Positions 13,701 to 22,386 of a stretch of DNA of 64,000 bases are shown one piece after another. The notes under the pieces are model-generated. The model worked only from the letters and a program-made list of their open reading frames with translations. It was not told the DNA's origin and ran no database searches. The stretch spans positions 10,288,078-10,352,077 of the forward strand of contig OU452231.1 in the NCBI GenBank assembly GCA_911728455.2, given 5' to 3'. Every line of letters begins with the position of its first letter. Position 1 is the first letter of the stretch. The DNA is from Marthasterias glacialis (Eukaryota; Echinodermata; Asteroidea; Forcipulatida; Asteriidae). The position numbers and the translations under genes were made by a program.

Positions 13701-16700
13701 AGCCTGATGAAAAAGTTTGGGGGGGGGAATTTGTTTTGGGAAACTGCTTCAGACAGAATTCATATCTTGTTATACAACCTTACTGCACCTACAGTACGAT
13801 AATCTTAAACTGTGTTCTCTTCTCTTCTCCCGCACAGCCTGTCCTTGTGAGTGGAGTACGTAAACTTCTCGATGAGCAACTGTGGCATCCTACGTTCTTC
13901 AATACCAAGTTTGGAGAGCTCAAGAATGACCTGATTGATTGCCACACAGGCAATGTCATCCAGGGAGCGCCCATGAAAGACTTCTGGGATGGTTTTGAGG
14001 ACGTACACAGTGAGTACAATCAAAATAATGTTGGTGCCCTCGGAGTAAATTAACACTAAACTGTTATTGCACTGGGAATACCAACAAAATTAAATAAAAA
14101 GAATGATTTGGTTTTTCTCCTAAACGGATGTCAAATATGCACTGTGCTCAGTGCTTTTTTAATCCTGCAAGGGGTAGGCAGTGGGCACCTCAGTTGGGAT
14201 TCAAACCCTGAACCTTCTGTATTCACGAGCAGATGTCTTAACCACTAGACTACCAAGCTCCCCAGTGACAAGATGCCCTTTTGTACCATGTACCACAGAT
14301 TATAGAGCGCTGAAGGCGCAAGATGGGGGAACTGGAGCTCTGTCTATTTTTGGAAAGTGAAGTACGCATTGGCACCATTTCAATAAGTGAATGTTTTGTT
14401 TCTCATTGATAGCAATAGTCATTGTCTGCACTGATCTGCACTGATCTATTGTTGTATCAAAAGAGTCACTTGCTGAAATGGCGTCCAGATTTCACATTTC
14501 AGCCCGAGTTCCTTATCTTAAGCCTTCGGCACTCTTTCATCTTTGCTAATACTAGCAGTAATATTTCTATAAATGCAAAAGCTTTAGCTGTTAGATTTTT
14601 TAGATGAGTTGTCCCTGGAGATAATAAGAATTCTTTGTCACTACTGTGGTTACAGTGATTGCAGATATCAAAACCTAAACATCAAGCATATAAACCAGTC
14701 TTATTTGTTGCATTCATTCTATCAGTAAACTCATTGAGGTCATTCCTAAGTTATTTGAGCAATGATTGAATATTGTGGTTGCAGATCGTCTGGAGACCAA
14801 GCACGGCAAACCTTTCATCCTGAAGCTGAAAGATTGGCCACCAGCCGAAGACTTTGCCGAGTTACTGCCTGACCACTTCCAGGATCTGATGAGGAATCTT
14901 CCACTCCCTGAATACACAAGACGAGACGGACGTCTTAATATCTCTTCCAGGCTGCCAGATTTCTTTGTCAAGCCGGACTTGGGACCAAAGATGTACAATG
15001 CATACGGTGAGTTCTTCAAGGCGTACATGCATTAAGCTGTATCGATGTGTCAGTGCAGTAACGTAGCCTTTACACAACAGGTTTATTTGAAACCGCACAA
15101 GCGTAGTATCTCCGTGTAATTAATTGCTTCAACGCATTCAAAGCATGGGGCCTCTTTGGTGCGAAATAAAGTGTGAGAACAAAATCAAGATTCTTCTCTG
15201 CTGTTCAGCTGATTTCCTTGTAATTTCAGTCCCAAAGAAAACTGGAAAACACTACAAAGTTTTGTATTCCAGGCAGTTTTCTCTTTTTTTGCAATATCAA
15301 AACTTACACCTGTAGGTACTGACCATTGTACTAGCTCAACATTCCTGTTAATAAGCAGAAAAATTGAATCCAATCTTTATACTGACATGTTGGAGTTTCA
15401 TACAAAATTGAGGAACAGATTAAATGTTTAGTGAATACATCTTCAGGAAGTTTGCCACCTAAATTTTGTGTACTTGCTCTCTGGCACCAGAGTGTCAACA
15501 ACCCTAATTTTGTTGTCATTTTCCATGTATATGGATTCTGTATACACAGTCAAATTATCCAACTCATTGCTCTTCCAAGAAAGCTTTGAGATGGTTACCA
15601 TTTCTGGAATTTCATCTTCGAGGCCATTTCCATTTTGAAAAGGGCACTTCAATTGAAAAATCTTTAAGTCTATAGGAACTTTTTGATGGGGCACCAAGAC
15701 CAAGACCAGGGCAACAGAGGCCATGGCCTCCGTGGCCTTCGTTTAGTTCCAGGCCTAGATTACCTTGGAAGTAGACAGGGATGAATCACATGTGTACATA
15801 TGCGTAGAATTAAGGTTATAAGTTTGATGATTTGTATTTTGTGCAGGTCTTGCTACACGTCCAAAAGAAGGCACCACAAACCTGCACTTGGACATATCGG
15901 ATGCGGTCAATGTCATGGTGTACGTAGGCGACAACAAAAACATCCAAAACGGCAAAGTGGCCAGTGAGATCTCCCAAGACATCCTGGATGCCATCGATGA
16001 GGTGTGTAACGATGAACAGACAAAGCAACGTGTCCGGGAGAACAATGAGCGCCCTGGCGCCATCTGGCATCTGTTTCGTGCCGACGACGCCGATAAGATC
16101 AGGGAGCTGTTGACCAAAGTGGCCAAGGAGCAGGGACAAGATGTCCCCGACGATCACGATCCAATCCATGACCAGAGCTGGTATCTGGATGAAGATTTGC
16201 TGGACCGCCTGTTCAGAGAGTACGGTGTACAGGGCTGGCCTATACTACAGTGCATGGGAGATGCAGTCTTCATCCCAGCTGGGGCGCCCCATCAGGTAAA
16301 GTGAATGAGTCGACGTTAATCATAATAGCCCCTGTTTGATTGTCTTGACATATCTAAAATCTCAAGGTTTGATGAAGTAGTAATTGTTTCTGTACTTGAG
16401 TTTGGCTAAGACTAGATCACAAAAAAACGCAATCCATCAATGTTGCTGTTTTAGACAGTGGTTTTATCAATAGCCAAAGTCAAGGAAATGACAAGCATGC
16501 AATGAACATGTGTTACATTTAGGAGCTTGAATTGATGATAATTGTTGACTGCATAAAGTAACTTCAGCAATTGTTGATTGACATGGAAGAACTCAACACA
16601 GTTACTGCTTATTGTTGGATAAACGTGAAACAATGCACTAAAGGCATCAGAATTACTCCATTTCTGATCTCTAATGAGACACTTAAACAAAGCATTCTAA

Positions 16701-16953
16701 CTTATGATTGTTTGTCATTTATTAGGTGAGGAACCTCCACTCTTGCATCAAAGTAGCAGAGGACTTTGTGTCTCCGGAGCACATCTCTAACTGCTTCCAG
16801 CTCACCCACGAGTTCCGCCGACTCAGCAACTCCCACTCCAACCACGAGGACAAACTACAAATTAAGAATATTATCTTCCACGCCGTCAAGGATGCAGTCG
16901 GGGTCTTGATGAACCAGGAGAAACAGCAACCTAGCAACGGCTCCCCACGGTGA
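2614..16953 (+). CDS. KDM3: KDM3/JMJD1-family JmjC lysine demethylase (C-terminal 1,635 aa, 12 exons; 5' end outside window)
   Basis: Fe(II)/2-oxoglutarate-dependent nuclear demethylase; the family removes H3K9me1/me2 and coactivates transcription. Coding exons: 2614-4749, 7042-7126, 8220-8409, 8899-9113, 10120-10272, 11064-11165, 11861-11994, 12579-13400, 13838-14009, 14785-15006, 15847-16295, 16726-16953. Together they are 4,908 nt, divisible by three, ending in TGA, with phases compatible at all junctions. In residue numbers of this partial protein: 1-712 low-complexity, Ser/Pro/Lys-rich with a basic NLS-like stretch; 891-916 the family zinc finger (CDTC, H902, CPKC, CLDC); 1110-1114 LRELL (nuclear-receptor box); about 1340-1600 the JmjC domain with H1424 and D1426 of HLD and distal H1559 in GAPHQ. 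All three iron ligands are present, so the enzyme looks active. I cannot decide between KDM3A, KDM3B and JMJD1C; it may be the single invertebrate pro-orthologue. The first exon seen opens directly after a polypyrimidine-AG, so the true start is upstream. Confidence 0.95.
4803..5250. repeat. MITE-like family C, interrupted copy
   Basis: About 65-bp terminal inverted repeats: ATATTTGAATGGCATCTGG...CAGTCACAAGTGAATG at left, CATTCACTTGTGACTG...CCAGACATTCAAATCT at right. The middle is occupied by the family D element 4997-5118. A compact uninterrupted relative lies at 42511-42620. Confidence 0.85.
4997..5118. repeat. Family D palindromic MITE, nested
   Basis: Ends GGGCCCAATTTCACGGCTCT and AGAGCCATGAACTTGGGCCC; almost fully foldback, around 122 bp. 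Same family as 7859-7987 and related to 28930-29123. Confidence 0.9.
7042..7126 (+). CDS. KDM3: KDM3 exon
   Basis: 85-nt exon, acceptor cactcccag, donor GATG/gtgggt. It encodes [20 protein letters not shown] and a basic continuation. The alternative donor 4 nt downstream (gtaaaa) would break the frame into the next exon, so this donor is chosen. A poly-A run follows the donor at once. Confidence 0.88.
7859..7987. repeat. Family D palindromic MITE, copy 2
   Basis: 129 bp in the KDM3 intron 7127-8219, with ends GGGCCCAATTTCATGGCACT and AGAGCCATGAAATTGGGCCC. The interior (CTGCGCTTACGG...GGGCGTAAGTGCAG) is also inverted. Confidence 0.9.
8220..8409 (+). CDS. KDM3: KDM3 exon (conserved CRECR segment)
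   Basis: 190-nt exon, acceptor atcgacag, donor AGAAG/gtcaga. It encodes [20 protein letters not shown], then [20 protein letters not shown] and FCRFYAFRR, the Cys-rich block that precedes the zinc finger in KDM3 proteins. Confidence 0.92.
8899..9113 (+). CDS. KDM3: KDM3 exon
   Basis: 215-nt exon, acceptor cctgacag, donor CCAG/gtgggg. It encodes [17 protein letters not shown] through [20 protein letters not shown], matching the family block between the CRECR segment and the zinc finger. Confidence 0.92.
9358..9391. repeat. (AAAT)n microsatellite
   Basis: A/AAAT run inside the KDM3 intron 9114-10119. Confidence 0.9.
9487..9664. repeat. MITE-like family B, copy 2
   Basis: 178 bp with ends ATAAACCTTTATCATG and GTGATAAAGGTCTATAGG. 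The interior is the reverse complement of 1911-2066, with an additional insertion near its left end. Confidence 0.85.
9690..9909 (-). repeat. tRNA-derived SINE-like element
   Basis: Read on the minus strand, the 5' part (9909 to 9850) is tRNA-like: TTGGTGATTCAATGGTTAAG (A-box-like) and GGTTCCAATCCC (B-box-like). A non-tRNA body runs to about 9690. The extent of the body is a guess. Confidence 0.5.
10120..10272 (+). CDS. KDM3: KDM3 exon encoding the zinc finger
   Basis: 153-nt exon, acceptor aatctacag, donor AAAG/gtgagc. It carries the full C2HC4-type finger: [17 protein letters not shown], then [18 protein letters not shown]. All Cys pairs expected in the family are present. The finger is required for demethylase activity in characterised KDM3 enzymes (established knowledge). 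Confidence 0.96.
10303..10576. repeat. Repeat family N, copy 1
   Basis: It contains GCGCTCTTGTCGAATTCAAA, TGCGATGTTTGAAACCACTT and a second GCGATATTTGAAACCACT; it ends GACAAGAGCGCGACATTTGA, which is inverted relative to its start. Shares blocks with 34634-34930. Confidence 0.7.
11064..11165 (+). CDS. KDM3: KDM3 exon
   Basis: 102-nt exon, acceptor tattgtcag, donor TCTG/gtaaga. It encodes [20 protein letters not shown] and LTQIIPGS, matching the WxKC...HxxxxLxxTQIIPG block that follows the finger in the family. Confidence 0.93.
11542..11693. repeat. Family E palindromic MITE, copy 1
   Basis: 152 bp between ends CAATGGGAGACTTTTT and AAGTCTCCCATTG. Long internal arms (GGCAGCAGACTTACCAGGTA / CCTGGTAAGTCTGCTGCCAC). 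Intron of KDM3. Confidence 0.9.
11861..11994 (+). CDS. KDM3: KDM3 exon
   Basis: 134-nt exon, acceptor ttcttgcag, donor CCG/gtgagt. It encodes [20 protein letters not shown] followed by SCPCSKRS, corresponding to the family's conserved SNCPC segment. Confidence 0.92.
12579..13400 (+). CDS. KDM3: KDM3 exon with LxxLL box
   Basis: 822-nt phase-0 exon, acceptor tctttcag, donor GGCGTG/gtgagt. The first part is Ser/Thr/Pro-rich linker. LRELL (codons at 12891-12905) is the family's LxxLL motif. The exon ends with [15 protein letters not shown] and [12 protein letters not shown], the conserved lead-in to the JmjC region. Confidence 0.93.
13838..14009 (+). CDS. KDM3: KDM3 exon
   Basis: 172-nt exon, acceptor ccgcacag, donor CACA/gtgagt. 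It encodes [20 protein letters not shown] and [12 protein letters not shown], the conserved GxPVLVSG...FWxGFE block of KDM3 proteins. Confidence 0.95.
14189..14263 (-). repeat. tRNA-derived SINE head / tRNA pseudogene
   Basis: The minus strand reads GGAGCTTGGTAGTCTAGTGG then TTAAGACATCTGCTC... and GGGTTTGAATCCC: A-box- and B-box-like blocks at tRNA spacing. No proper acceptor-stem pairing, so it is not a functional tRNA. Confidence 0.6.
14290..14555. repeat. MITE-like family J, copy 1
   Basis: Left end GTACCACAGATTATAGAGCG, right end CCTTCGGCACTCTTTCATCT (imperfect inverse). The interior matches 59529-59798 in reverse orientation, including a duplicated CTGCACTGAT. Lies in a KDM3 intron. Confidence 0.85.
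14785..15006 (+). CDS. KDM3: KDM3 exon, start of JmjC domain
   Basis: 222-nt exon, acceptor ggttgcag, donor TACG/gtgagt. It encodes [31 protein letters not shown] and [12 protein letters not shown], diagnostic for the N-terminal half of the KDM3 JmjC domain. Confidence 0.97.
15628..15765. repeat. Family L fragment
   Basis: Shares AAAGGGCAC...TTTAAGTCTATAGGAACTTT, GGGGCACCAAGACCAAGACC and CAACAGAGGCCATGGCCTCC with copies at 46318-46420 and 57917-58024. KDM3 intron 15007-15846. Confidence 0.75.
15847..16295 (+). CDS. KDM3: KDM3 exon, JmjC catalytic core
   Basis: 449-nt exon, acceptor ttgtgcag, donor CATCAG/gtaaag. It carries [19 protein letters not shown] (HxD iron ligands), then [16 protein letters not shown] and [14 protein letters not shown] with the distal iron-binding His. 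Confidence 0.97.
16726..16953 (+). CDS. KDM3: KDM3 terminal coding exon
   Basis: 228-nt exon, acceptor catttattag. It encodes [20 protein letters not shown], the family's C-terminal JmjC signature, and ends at TGA 16951-16953 after a short divergent tail. Confidence 0.96.
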   Translation: MRNLHSCIKVAEDFVSPEHISNCFQLTHEFRRLSNSHSNHEDKLQIKNIIFHAVKDAVGVLMNQEKQQPSNGSPR

Positions 16954-17024
16954 CAAGAGCTGTATGGCAGCCATCATTGCCTGGAATTGTAGATTGTCCA
17001 GCAGACCTACAAAGATGGGACACT

Positions 17025-17186
17025 TTCGTTGTGAGTTAACATGGATACCATACGAGCGACTTTCGGCTACTGGTAACACGTTCGTTGTGAGTTAACACGC
17101 ATCGGAAACGAGCGACTTCAACTACTGGTTAACGATTTTGTTGCAAGTTAACACGGATCCCAAACGAGCGACTTCAGCTACCGGTA
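17025..17186 (+). repeat. Three degenerate copies of a ~56-bp motif in KDM3 3' UTR
   Basis: Copies begin near 17025, 17081 and 17137. Each has TTCGTTGTGAGTTAACA or a close variant, an ACGAGCGACTT core and a CTACTGGTTAAC-like end. Confidence 0.8.
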
Positions 17187-19219
17187 TTGCCATTGGCGGC
17201 AGCGACCACATCGACGATAATTCCTTTTTTAGCGATCCATGCTGAAGCCGGCAATTCAGACATGGCCCTACATGAAAATACAGTTAAGAATTTGGGTCCA
17301 GACTAATTGACAAAAACCAGCAGAAATTGCATTCCTATTGAGGGCCAGGTGGTTTGGGTACCAGACCTGTGGAACAGTTTATTTTTGATTTTGATGGGAG
17401 AGAATGAGTGGATAGTTAGTTATGCGATAATTATGAAGAAGTAACAAAAACCAAGTTTGTTTGTATGATGGTGTTGTCATTGGTGCTGCACAGGGTAGCT
17501 GATTGACCTGGTTGGCCAGGAGGAGTAGAACGGATTTATTGAAAGCAATCGTCCCCATTGCAAGGAATGTGCACATTATGATGCAACAGTAGAAGGTAGA
17601 TGATATGAAAAGAGATTTAATTAGCTCTTGGGTAGATTTTGTACAGGACAAAATTTGAATACAGAGAAAATGTCTGTGTGTTATGGTTTTTTGGGGGGGA
17701 ATGGAATGTTGTGTTGAGACAATTCCATTCTGAAATGGCTCTGTGTCAGCTGAGGTTGTAGATTGAATGGCTTCACTCTTGGGGGTTGGTAATTAAAGTC
17801 AGATAGTGTTACGCCAGATGGCAGTCAGAAAGAATTTGGAAGTGCAAAAGGAAGGAGTAACTAATGGCCACACGAATCCAGTTTCACTTTTGTGTTTACA
17901 GTATTTGATATTAAGAAGGATCTAAGTGTGGATCTCTCAATGCTACCATTAATTGCCTTGATGGGGTTATTTTGGTTGTTGTTTTTTGGTTGTTGTTTTT
18001 TTTTCAATTGTATGTGTACACATAATAATGTTGTGGCAGAAAGTTTAGCTAGCCAAATTCCTGTAAAGAGAGGAAAACTCTACGTTTGTAATGAAATTTA
18101 AAAAACAAAGTTTTGGTGTGTTTGTGTTTGATTTTGTGTTGCCCCCAACTCATAGGGCCCAGTCATATCAGCAACGTTTCAATTCTTTTCAAGAACGACT
18201 TTCTGATGTTTTGAAAATTGATGTTGGGGTGTTTTTCAAGCCCACTTTTGGGCCGGCATTTTGAATACTGTTGAAAGCCCACAATTTTACACTGGGTGAG
18301 ATAGGCTCAATCAGAGGGTAGTTTTAGAACACCCTTCATCATTGCTATACTAGCTTATTATAAATTGTGTGGTAAACTACAGAACTACATGTAACTCCAC
18401 TTAAAAAAAACAACATAGTATTCAAATAACTAAAGTCACTAACAGTTGTTATTGACACTACATTTATCACTAAGGCTGCAGTGGTCAACAAATAAACTGA
18501 CATTCCATTTTCTTGTAAGCTAATTGTTAAACAATGTTTCGCAATCAAGTTCACCAATATCATCCATTTTGTTTTGTTTTACGTTACCAATGGATTTTGT
18601 GTGCCCTAATTAATATATACCCTGTTATGCACTATTTCTAGTGTTAAGTTTTTACAGTCGTGTTAGTTTGGATTTCAATGTCACCGTATACTTTTCCGAT
18701 CAGAGCAAAGATGTTCATATCATTCATAAAAAGTATAAAATTGAATGGGTTTTCTGTGAAGGAATGTGTTTTTTTTGTTTACGAAATCGTACAACTGTTC
18801 AATTACAATAATTTTGATTTCATGGGGGAACCCTGTGAGTTTTGTGCTCTGCTGTGTTATTATTTTTTTTTTTCTGTGAGGAAAACACAATGCAAGTTTT
18901 ATGTAAATGTAAGGGATTCGAAAGGCCATATATGTTGATATTATTTATCCTGATGAAATTGATCCCAATGAAACGTTCTTTCAAGCAGTTTGTTTTTCAC
19001 GGCAGTTGGAGGGAAAAGTGATTGATGTACAAAGTAGTGGGAAATTCCAGTAATTAGATTAATACATTTGAAGAGATTCAGTACAGTAGTTTGGATGAAG
19101 CAAGGTCTGGTTTTGTAACCACCACGGTAGAAATGAATGGATAACCGATGACGGAAATCAAAAGACATTTAGTCAAGTGCCCTTTGGAGGAACTTCTATG
19201 TACAAATATTGTATATAAT

Positions 19220-19225
19220 AATAAA
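19220..19225 (+). terminator. Candidate polyadenylation signal AATAAA
   Basis: AATAAA followed by A-rich sequence in the probable KDM3 3' UTR. It is one of several candidates; use is not demonstrated. Confidence 0.3.
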
Positions 19226-19341
19226 AAAAACGTGTGTAGTGTGTACGTATGTAAATTGTTTTTAATACTTTTTTTAGTGAGGGGTTACAATTTGTACATA
19301 ACTAAATATTGCCGTTGTGCATTCGAGAGAAAATGACAATG

Positions 19342-19450
19342 GCAGAATAGTTTGATGACATCTGATTCTGTATTGTTATAAAACTTGGTGTTTTTTTTTG
19401 TTTTTGTTTTTTTTTCTCTCTTCTGTTTTTCGATGTGTGAACGAGATGGG
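19342..19450 (+). repeat. Segment duplicated at 20972-21047 (parent copy?)
   Basis: GCAGAATAGTTTGATGACAT...TTCTGTATTGTT and CTCTTCTGTTTTTCGATGTG both recur 1.6 kb downstream, in the same order and strand. The copy here has a longer T-rich middle. Confidence 0.85.
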
Positions 19451-20119
19451 TGTAACGAACGGAGTGAGTTTGCCTTTTAATAGTGTTTGTACATGTAGGG
19501 ACTTACTACTATAAATTAGGGTTTAATTTCTGAGACTAGAAATGTGCGTCTTTTCACCTTGAATCATGTGAGGAGTGCGGGGCATTCTGGGTGATGTGAT
19601 AAGTGTTAACTCCATAATACACATGTAGCTGTGCTGTATATATGTCATATAGTGTTATTTTTATATGAAAGACAAATGAATGAGTCATGCTTATAATATA
19701 GGGTGTGTGGATGGAGGCCATCAAACGAGAAGTGCTGGAACCCTCCATCCTAAAAAAAAACAACAGCTATGTACAGTTTAAGATATGTGAATACATGCAC
19801 CCTATTTTATCAGAGATAAAAAATTTAAAATATCTGTATGCATGGCTTGGCTTGCTAGAGCTTATTACTATAAAATTGTTAACTGAAGGAGAAAAAAAAA
19901 TATGAATCTTAAATGAGAAAATAATGCGTCTCTTGGACTCTTTTAATGTTGTTGTGTCTAAGTTATTGTATAGATCTTGGCGCCTCTGCAGCACTTAACT
20001 AAAGCACATTTTGAGCATTGCGTGTACCATATTGCCAAATATCTTTGGTGTGTTCTCTGTATTCATGAGGACAGGTTCAAATCATGCAAAAAGGAGCAGC
20101 CCCTTTCCACTAAGGGTAA

Positions 20120-20252
20120 AGGTCACGGTTAATAGGATTGGTTAGGGTTGGGGTATGGATTGGGGTTAGGGTAAGGGCACAGATAAGGGTTGGGGTTAGA
20201 GTGTGGATAAGGGGTTTGGGTTAGGGTTAGGGTTCGGGTTAAGGTTTGTGAA
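20120..20252. repeat. Degenerate TTAGGG interstitial telomere-like tract
   Basis: Repeated GGTTAGGGTTGGGG, GGGGTTAGGGTAAGGG and GGGTTAGGGTTAGGGTTCGG. A second short tract lies at 20641-20680. Confidence 0.75.
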
Positions 20253-20362
20253 AAATAAGCAATTTTAATCACAGTAATCAGTAACAATCCTTGGAGGTGA
20301 TAATTAAGCACAATCAGTTGGGTCATCAGGAACAGTAATGTTGATTTGTTCAATTTCAGGCT

Positions 20363-20490
20363 AATGGGAGACTTTTGAGACGATGGCAGGTGTCCCACAG
20401 ACCGGTCCTTTTCCATTGTTCTCAGCGATGAAAACAATGGAAAAGGACTGGTCTGTGGGACGCCCGCTATCGTCTCATAAGTCTCCCATT
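20363..20490. repeat. Family E palindromic MITE, copy 2
   Basis: Nearly complete foldback of 128 bp: ends AATGGGAGACTTTTGAGACG and CGTCTCATAAGTCTCCCATT, inner arms GTCCCACAGACCGGTCCTTT and AAAGGACTGGTCTGTGGGAC. The interior differs from the 11542 copy. Confidence 0.9.
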
Positions 20491-20640
20491 GGATCACTCA
20501 GAATTAGTGGAGGGGTGATTGATCTAATCAGTAGGCCTACTATGATTAAATATAGTCATCCGATTTTAGCCTTTATTGGCGAACAGGTGAAAGCAATATT
20601 TCTCGCCACGCAGTGGTGCACTTTGCTGCGATTTCATAAC

Positions 20641-20680
20641 AGTTAGGGTTAGGGTTTGGATTATGGTTAGGGTTCAGGTA
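20641..20680. repeat. Short TTAGGG-like tract
   Basis: GTTAGGGTTAGGGTTTGG and TGGTTAGGGTTCAGG, degenerate. Confidence 0.75.
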
Positions 20681-20686
20681 ATATCA

Positions 20687-20760
20687 GTGGCGTAACTATG
20701 GGGGCCAAGGGGGTGTACGTGCCCCCTGATTAATGTCCAGTCCTCTTTCCACCTTCCCAC
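20687..20760. repeat. Family M fragment (AGTGGCGTAAC, G/C-rich)
   Basis: TCAGTGGCGTAACTATGGGG followed by a G-run and GTGCCCCCTGATTAATGTCC. Relatives at 49960-50100, 53822-54005 and 56416-56632. Confidence 0.65.
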
Positions 20761-20762
20761 CT

Positions 20763-20969
20763 GTAGTTGAGGATAGTCCAAGTTTATTAGACGCTGTCCC
20801 AGCTGGTGTGACTGGTCATTACTATAGTTGGGATGGCCACCACTACCATTTGGACAGTCCCAACTGTAGTGGAGATATGCCAAATTTATTACATGTTGTC
20901 CAAGCTATTGGGGTTGATCATTGCCATAGTTGGGACAGTCGTCACTACAGTTGGGACAGTCCCAACTGT
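20763..20969. repeat. Two tandem ~103-bp repeats
   Basis: Both units start GTAGT(T/G)GAG and end GGACAGTCCCAACTGT. The internal word TATAGTTGGGA or CATAGTTGGGA recurs. It directly abuts the duplicated 3'-UTR segment. Confidence 0.8.
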
Positions 20970-20971
20970 GG

Positions 20972-21047
20972 GCAGAATAGTTTGATGACATCTGATTCTG
21001 TATTGTTTTTTTTCTCTTCTGTTTTTCGATGTGTGAATGAGATGAGT
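20972..21047 (+). repeat. Partial duplicate of KDM3 3' UTR segment
   Basis: Matches 19342-19450 at both ends, missing about 30 bp of the T-rich middle; the two differ by only a few substitutions. Confidence 0.85.
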
Positions 21048-21409
21048 TTAACTGTGGTTAAGACTGTCCAAATTGTGGTAGATACAGTCTGTTTCCTGGC
21101 TCACATGCAGTCCGTTTCCTTATTGAATGCATTTTAGATCCATCATTTCATAAATAATAATATTGATATCTTATAATAGCACCAGTATCCGCCAACATAG
21201 GCGCTCATGGCGCTTGCTTCCACAAAAAACACTCACTTTTGATCTTAGTGAGTGCACTACCCACAATAAAAACAATATTCAAAGTTTAAACCATTCTCAG
21301 TTCTTCACATTAAAGAGATGTGAAAGTACAATTCGTGAGAGCTGCACTGGCAATGTGGAAGACCATTCCATATTTTCGCTGCAACTGTGAATTAACACGC
21401 TCCACAAGA

Positions 21410-21625
21410 GTTGGTACACGATAGTTTATCGTATACCTATCGTAAACATACACGATGATTATCATGTTGGTACAGAATATTATTATGTACGTACATGATA
21501 ATTATTGTGTACGTACATAATCAATCCAAAGCTATCCTGTACGTACATAATTACTGTGTACGTACACAATTACTGTGTACGTACACAATAGTTGTCGTGT
21601 ACGTACATAATAAGAGCAGGATTTT
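21410..21625. repeat. Cluster of GTACGTAC palindromes upstream of SPEF1
   Basis: At least five copies of TGTACGTACA(T/C)AAT separated by AT-rich spacers such as AATTACTGTG and ATAATTATTG. About 0.6-0.8 kb upstream of the first SPEF1 exon. It could be a degenerate microsatellite or a regulatory cluster. Confidence 0.7.
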
Positions 21626-22178
21626 TGTTACTCATGTGGCGGTACTATGTTTCCAAGGATAATGATCGAAACAAATTATGAACTGTTCTTCTCAGTACTA
21701 AAAAGTTAGTTGTTTCCAGTCACTCAGTCCAAGTACTGGAGGTTCAGTATGGAGCGTCAGTGGCATTACTTATCCAGTTAAGAAGATAATTTTTCTTGAA
21801 AAGTCGATTTATTGAAACTAAGTGGAAGTAGGGGTACCATCTCAGTTTCAGTAAGTCGTTTATGCGATACTATTTAACAGGGTACTACTCTGCAGCAGTT
21901 AACTTGGTTCAGAAATTCGTCTTGATGGGATACTTTTTGGGGCCATGTTGCCATCTCATTCTCAGTTTCAGTATTAATAGACTCGGCGAGAAAAAGTAAG
22001 TTGACAGCTATAGTTCAGTATAAAGTTGACTATTTCAGAAAGATAACATATCTTGTTATCTGGATAAATGGCACTCCTGGAGCTCCGTAAGTGATTTTTA
22101 TTCATAATGGTGAAACGATGGTTGTTACTATCAATTGGGGGCGCTATTCATCTCAACAAGCGACTTGTTTTAAGTTTC

Positions 22179-22203
22179 CCCAATCTCCACGCTCGTGACG
22201 TCA
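22179..22203 (+). promoter_or_regulatory. CCAAT box and CRE palindrome upstream of SPEF1
   Basis: CCAAT at 22179-22183 and TGACGTCA at 22196-22203, about 200 bp before the SPEF1 start. Proximal-promoter placement is plausible; the transcription start is unknown. Confidence 0.45.
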
Positions 22204-22223
22204 GTGTTTGGCTAACAACAAAC

Positions 22224-22259
22224 ATGGCGACTATCGTGTTGGGACTGCAGTCAGTGTGA
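22224..22259 (+). CDS. Candidate upstream ORF (11 aa) in SPEF1 leader
   Basis: The ATG sits in good context (aacATGG) and the frame ends at TGA after 11 codons. Coding status is unproven; it may lie in the 5' UTR or in front of the transcription start. Confidence 0.3.
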   Translation: MATIVLGLQSV

Positions 22260-22350
22260 GTGTGTTTTGTACGTTTGAGAATTTAACTTTTTGGTAGACA
22301 AGTCGTTTTGAGTTCAAACGTTCCAATTTAGTGCTAATTTCTTCTCATCC

Positions 22351-22386
22351 ATGGTGAGGATAATACCTTGGGGTGAATTTGATTGA
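22351..22386 (+). CDS. Candidate upstream ORF (11 aa) overlapping SPEF1 start
   Basis: ATG at 22351 (ccATGG context). The TGA at 22384-22386 overlaps the SPEF1 ATG at 22386 as TGATG, an arrangement compatible with termination-reinitiation. Expression is not shown. Confidence 0.35.
   Translation: MVRIIPWGEFD

Larger units (their letters stand above)
16954..19990 (+). other. KDM3: Probable KDM3 3' UTR, long and nearly free of interspersed repeats
   Basis: AT-rich sequence after the stop with no coding exon and none of the inverted-repeat families found elsewhere. Candidate AATAAA signals lie near 18490 and at 19220-19225; the true cleavage site cannot be read from sequence. A three-copy motif follows the stop closely (17025-17186). 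Confidence 0.5.

Noticed and set aside
21930..22140. RFX X-box for SPEF1 (GTTGCCAT at about 21949, GTTACTATCAAT at about 22124)
   Set aside because: Only half-sites; no full GTNRCC-N-RGYAAC palindrome, so I do not call it.
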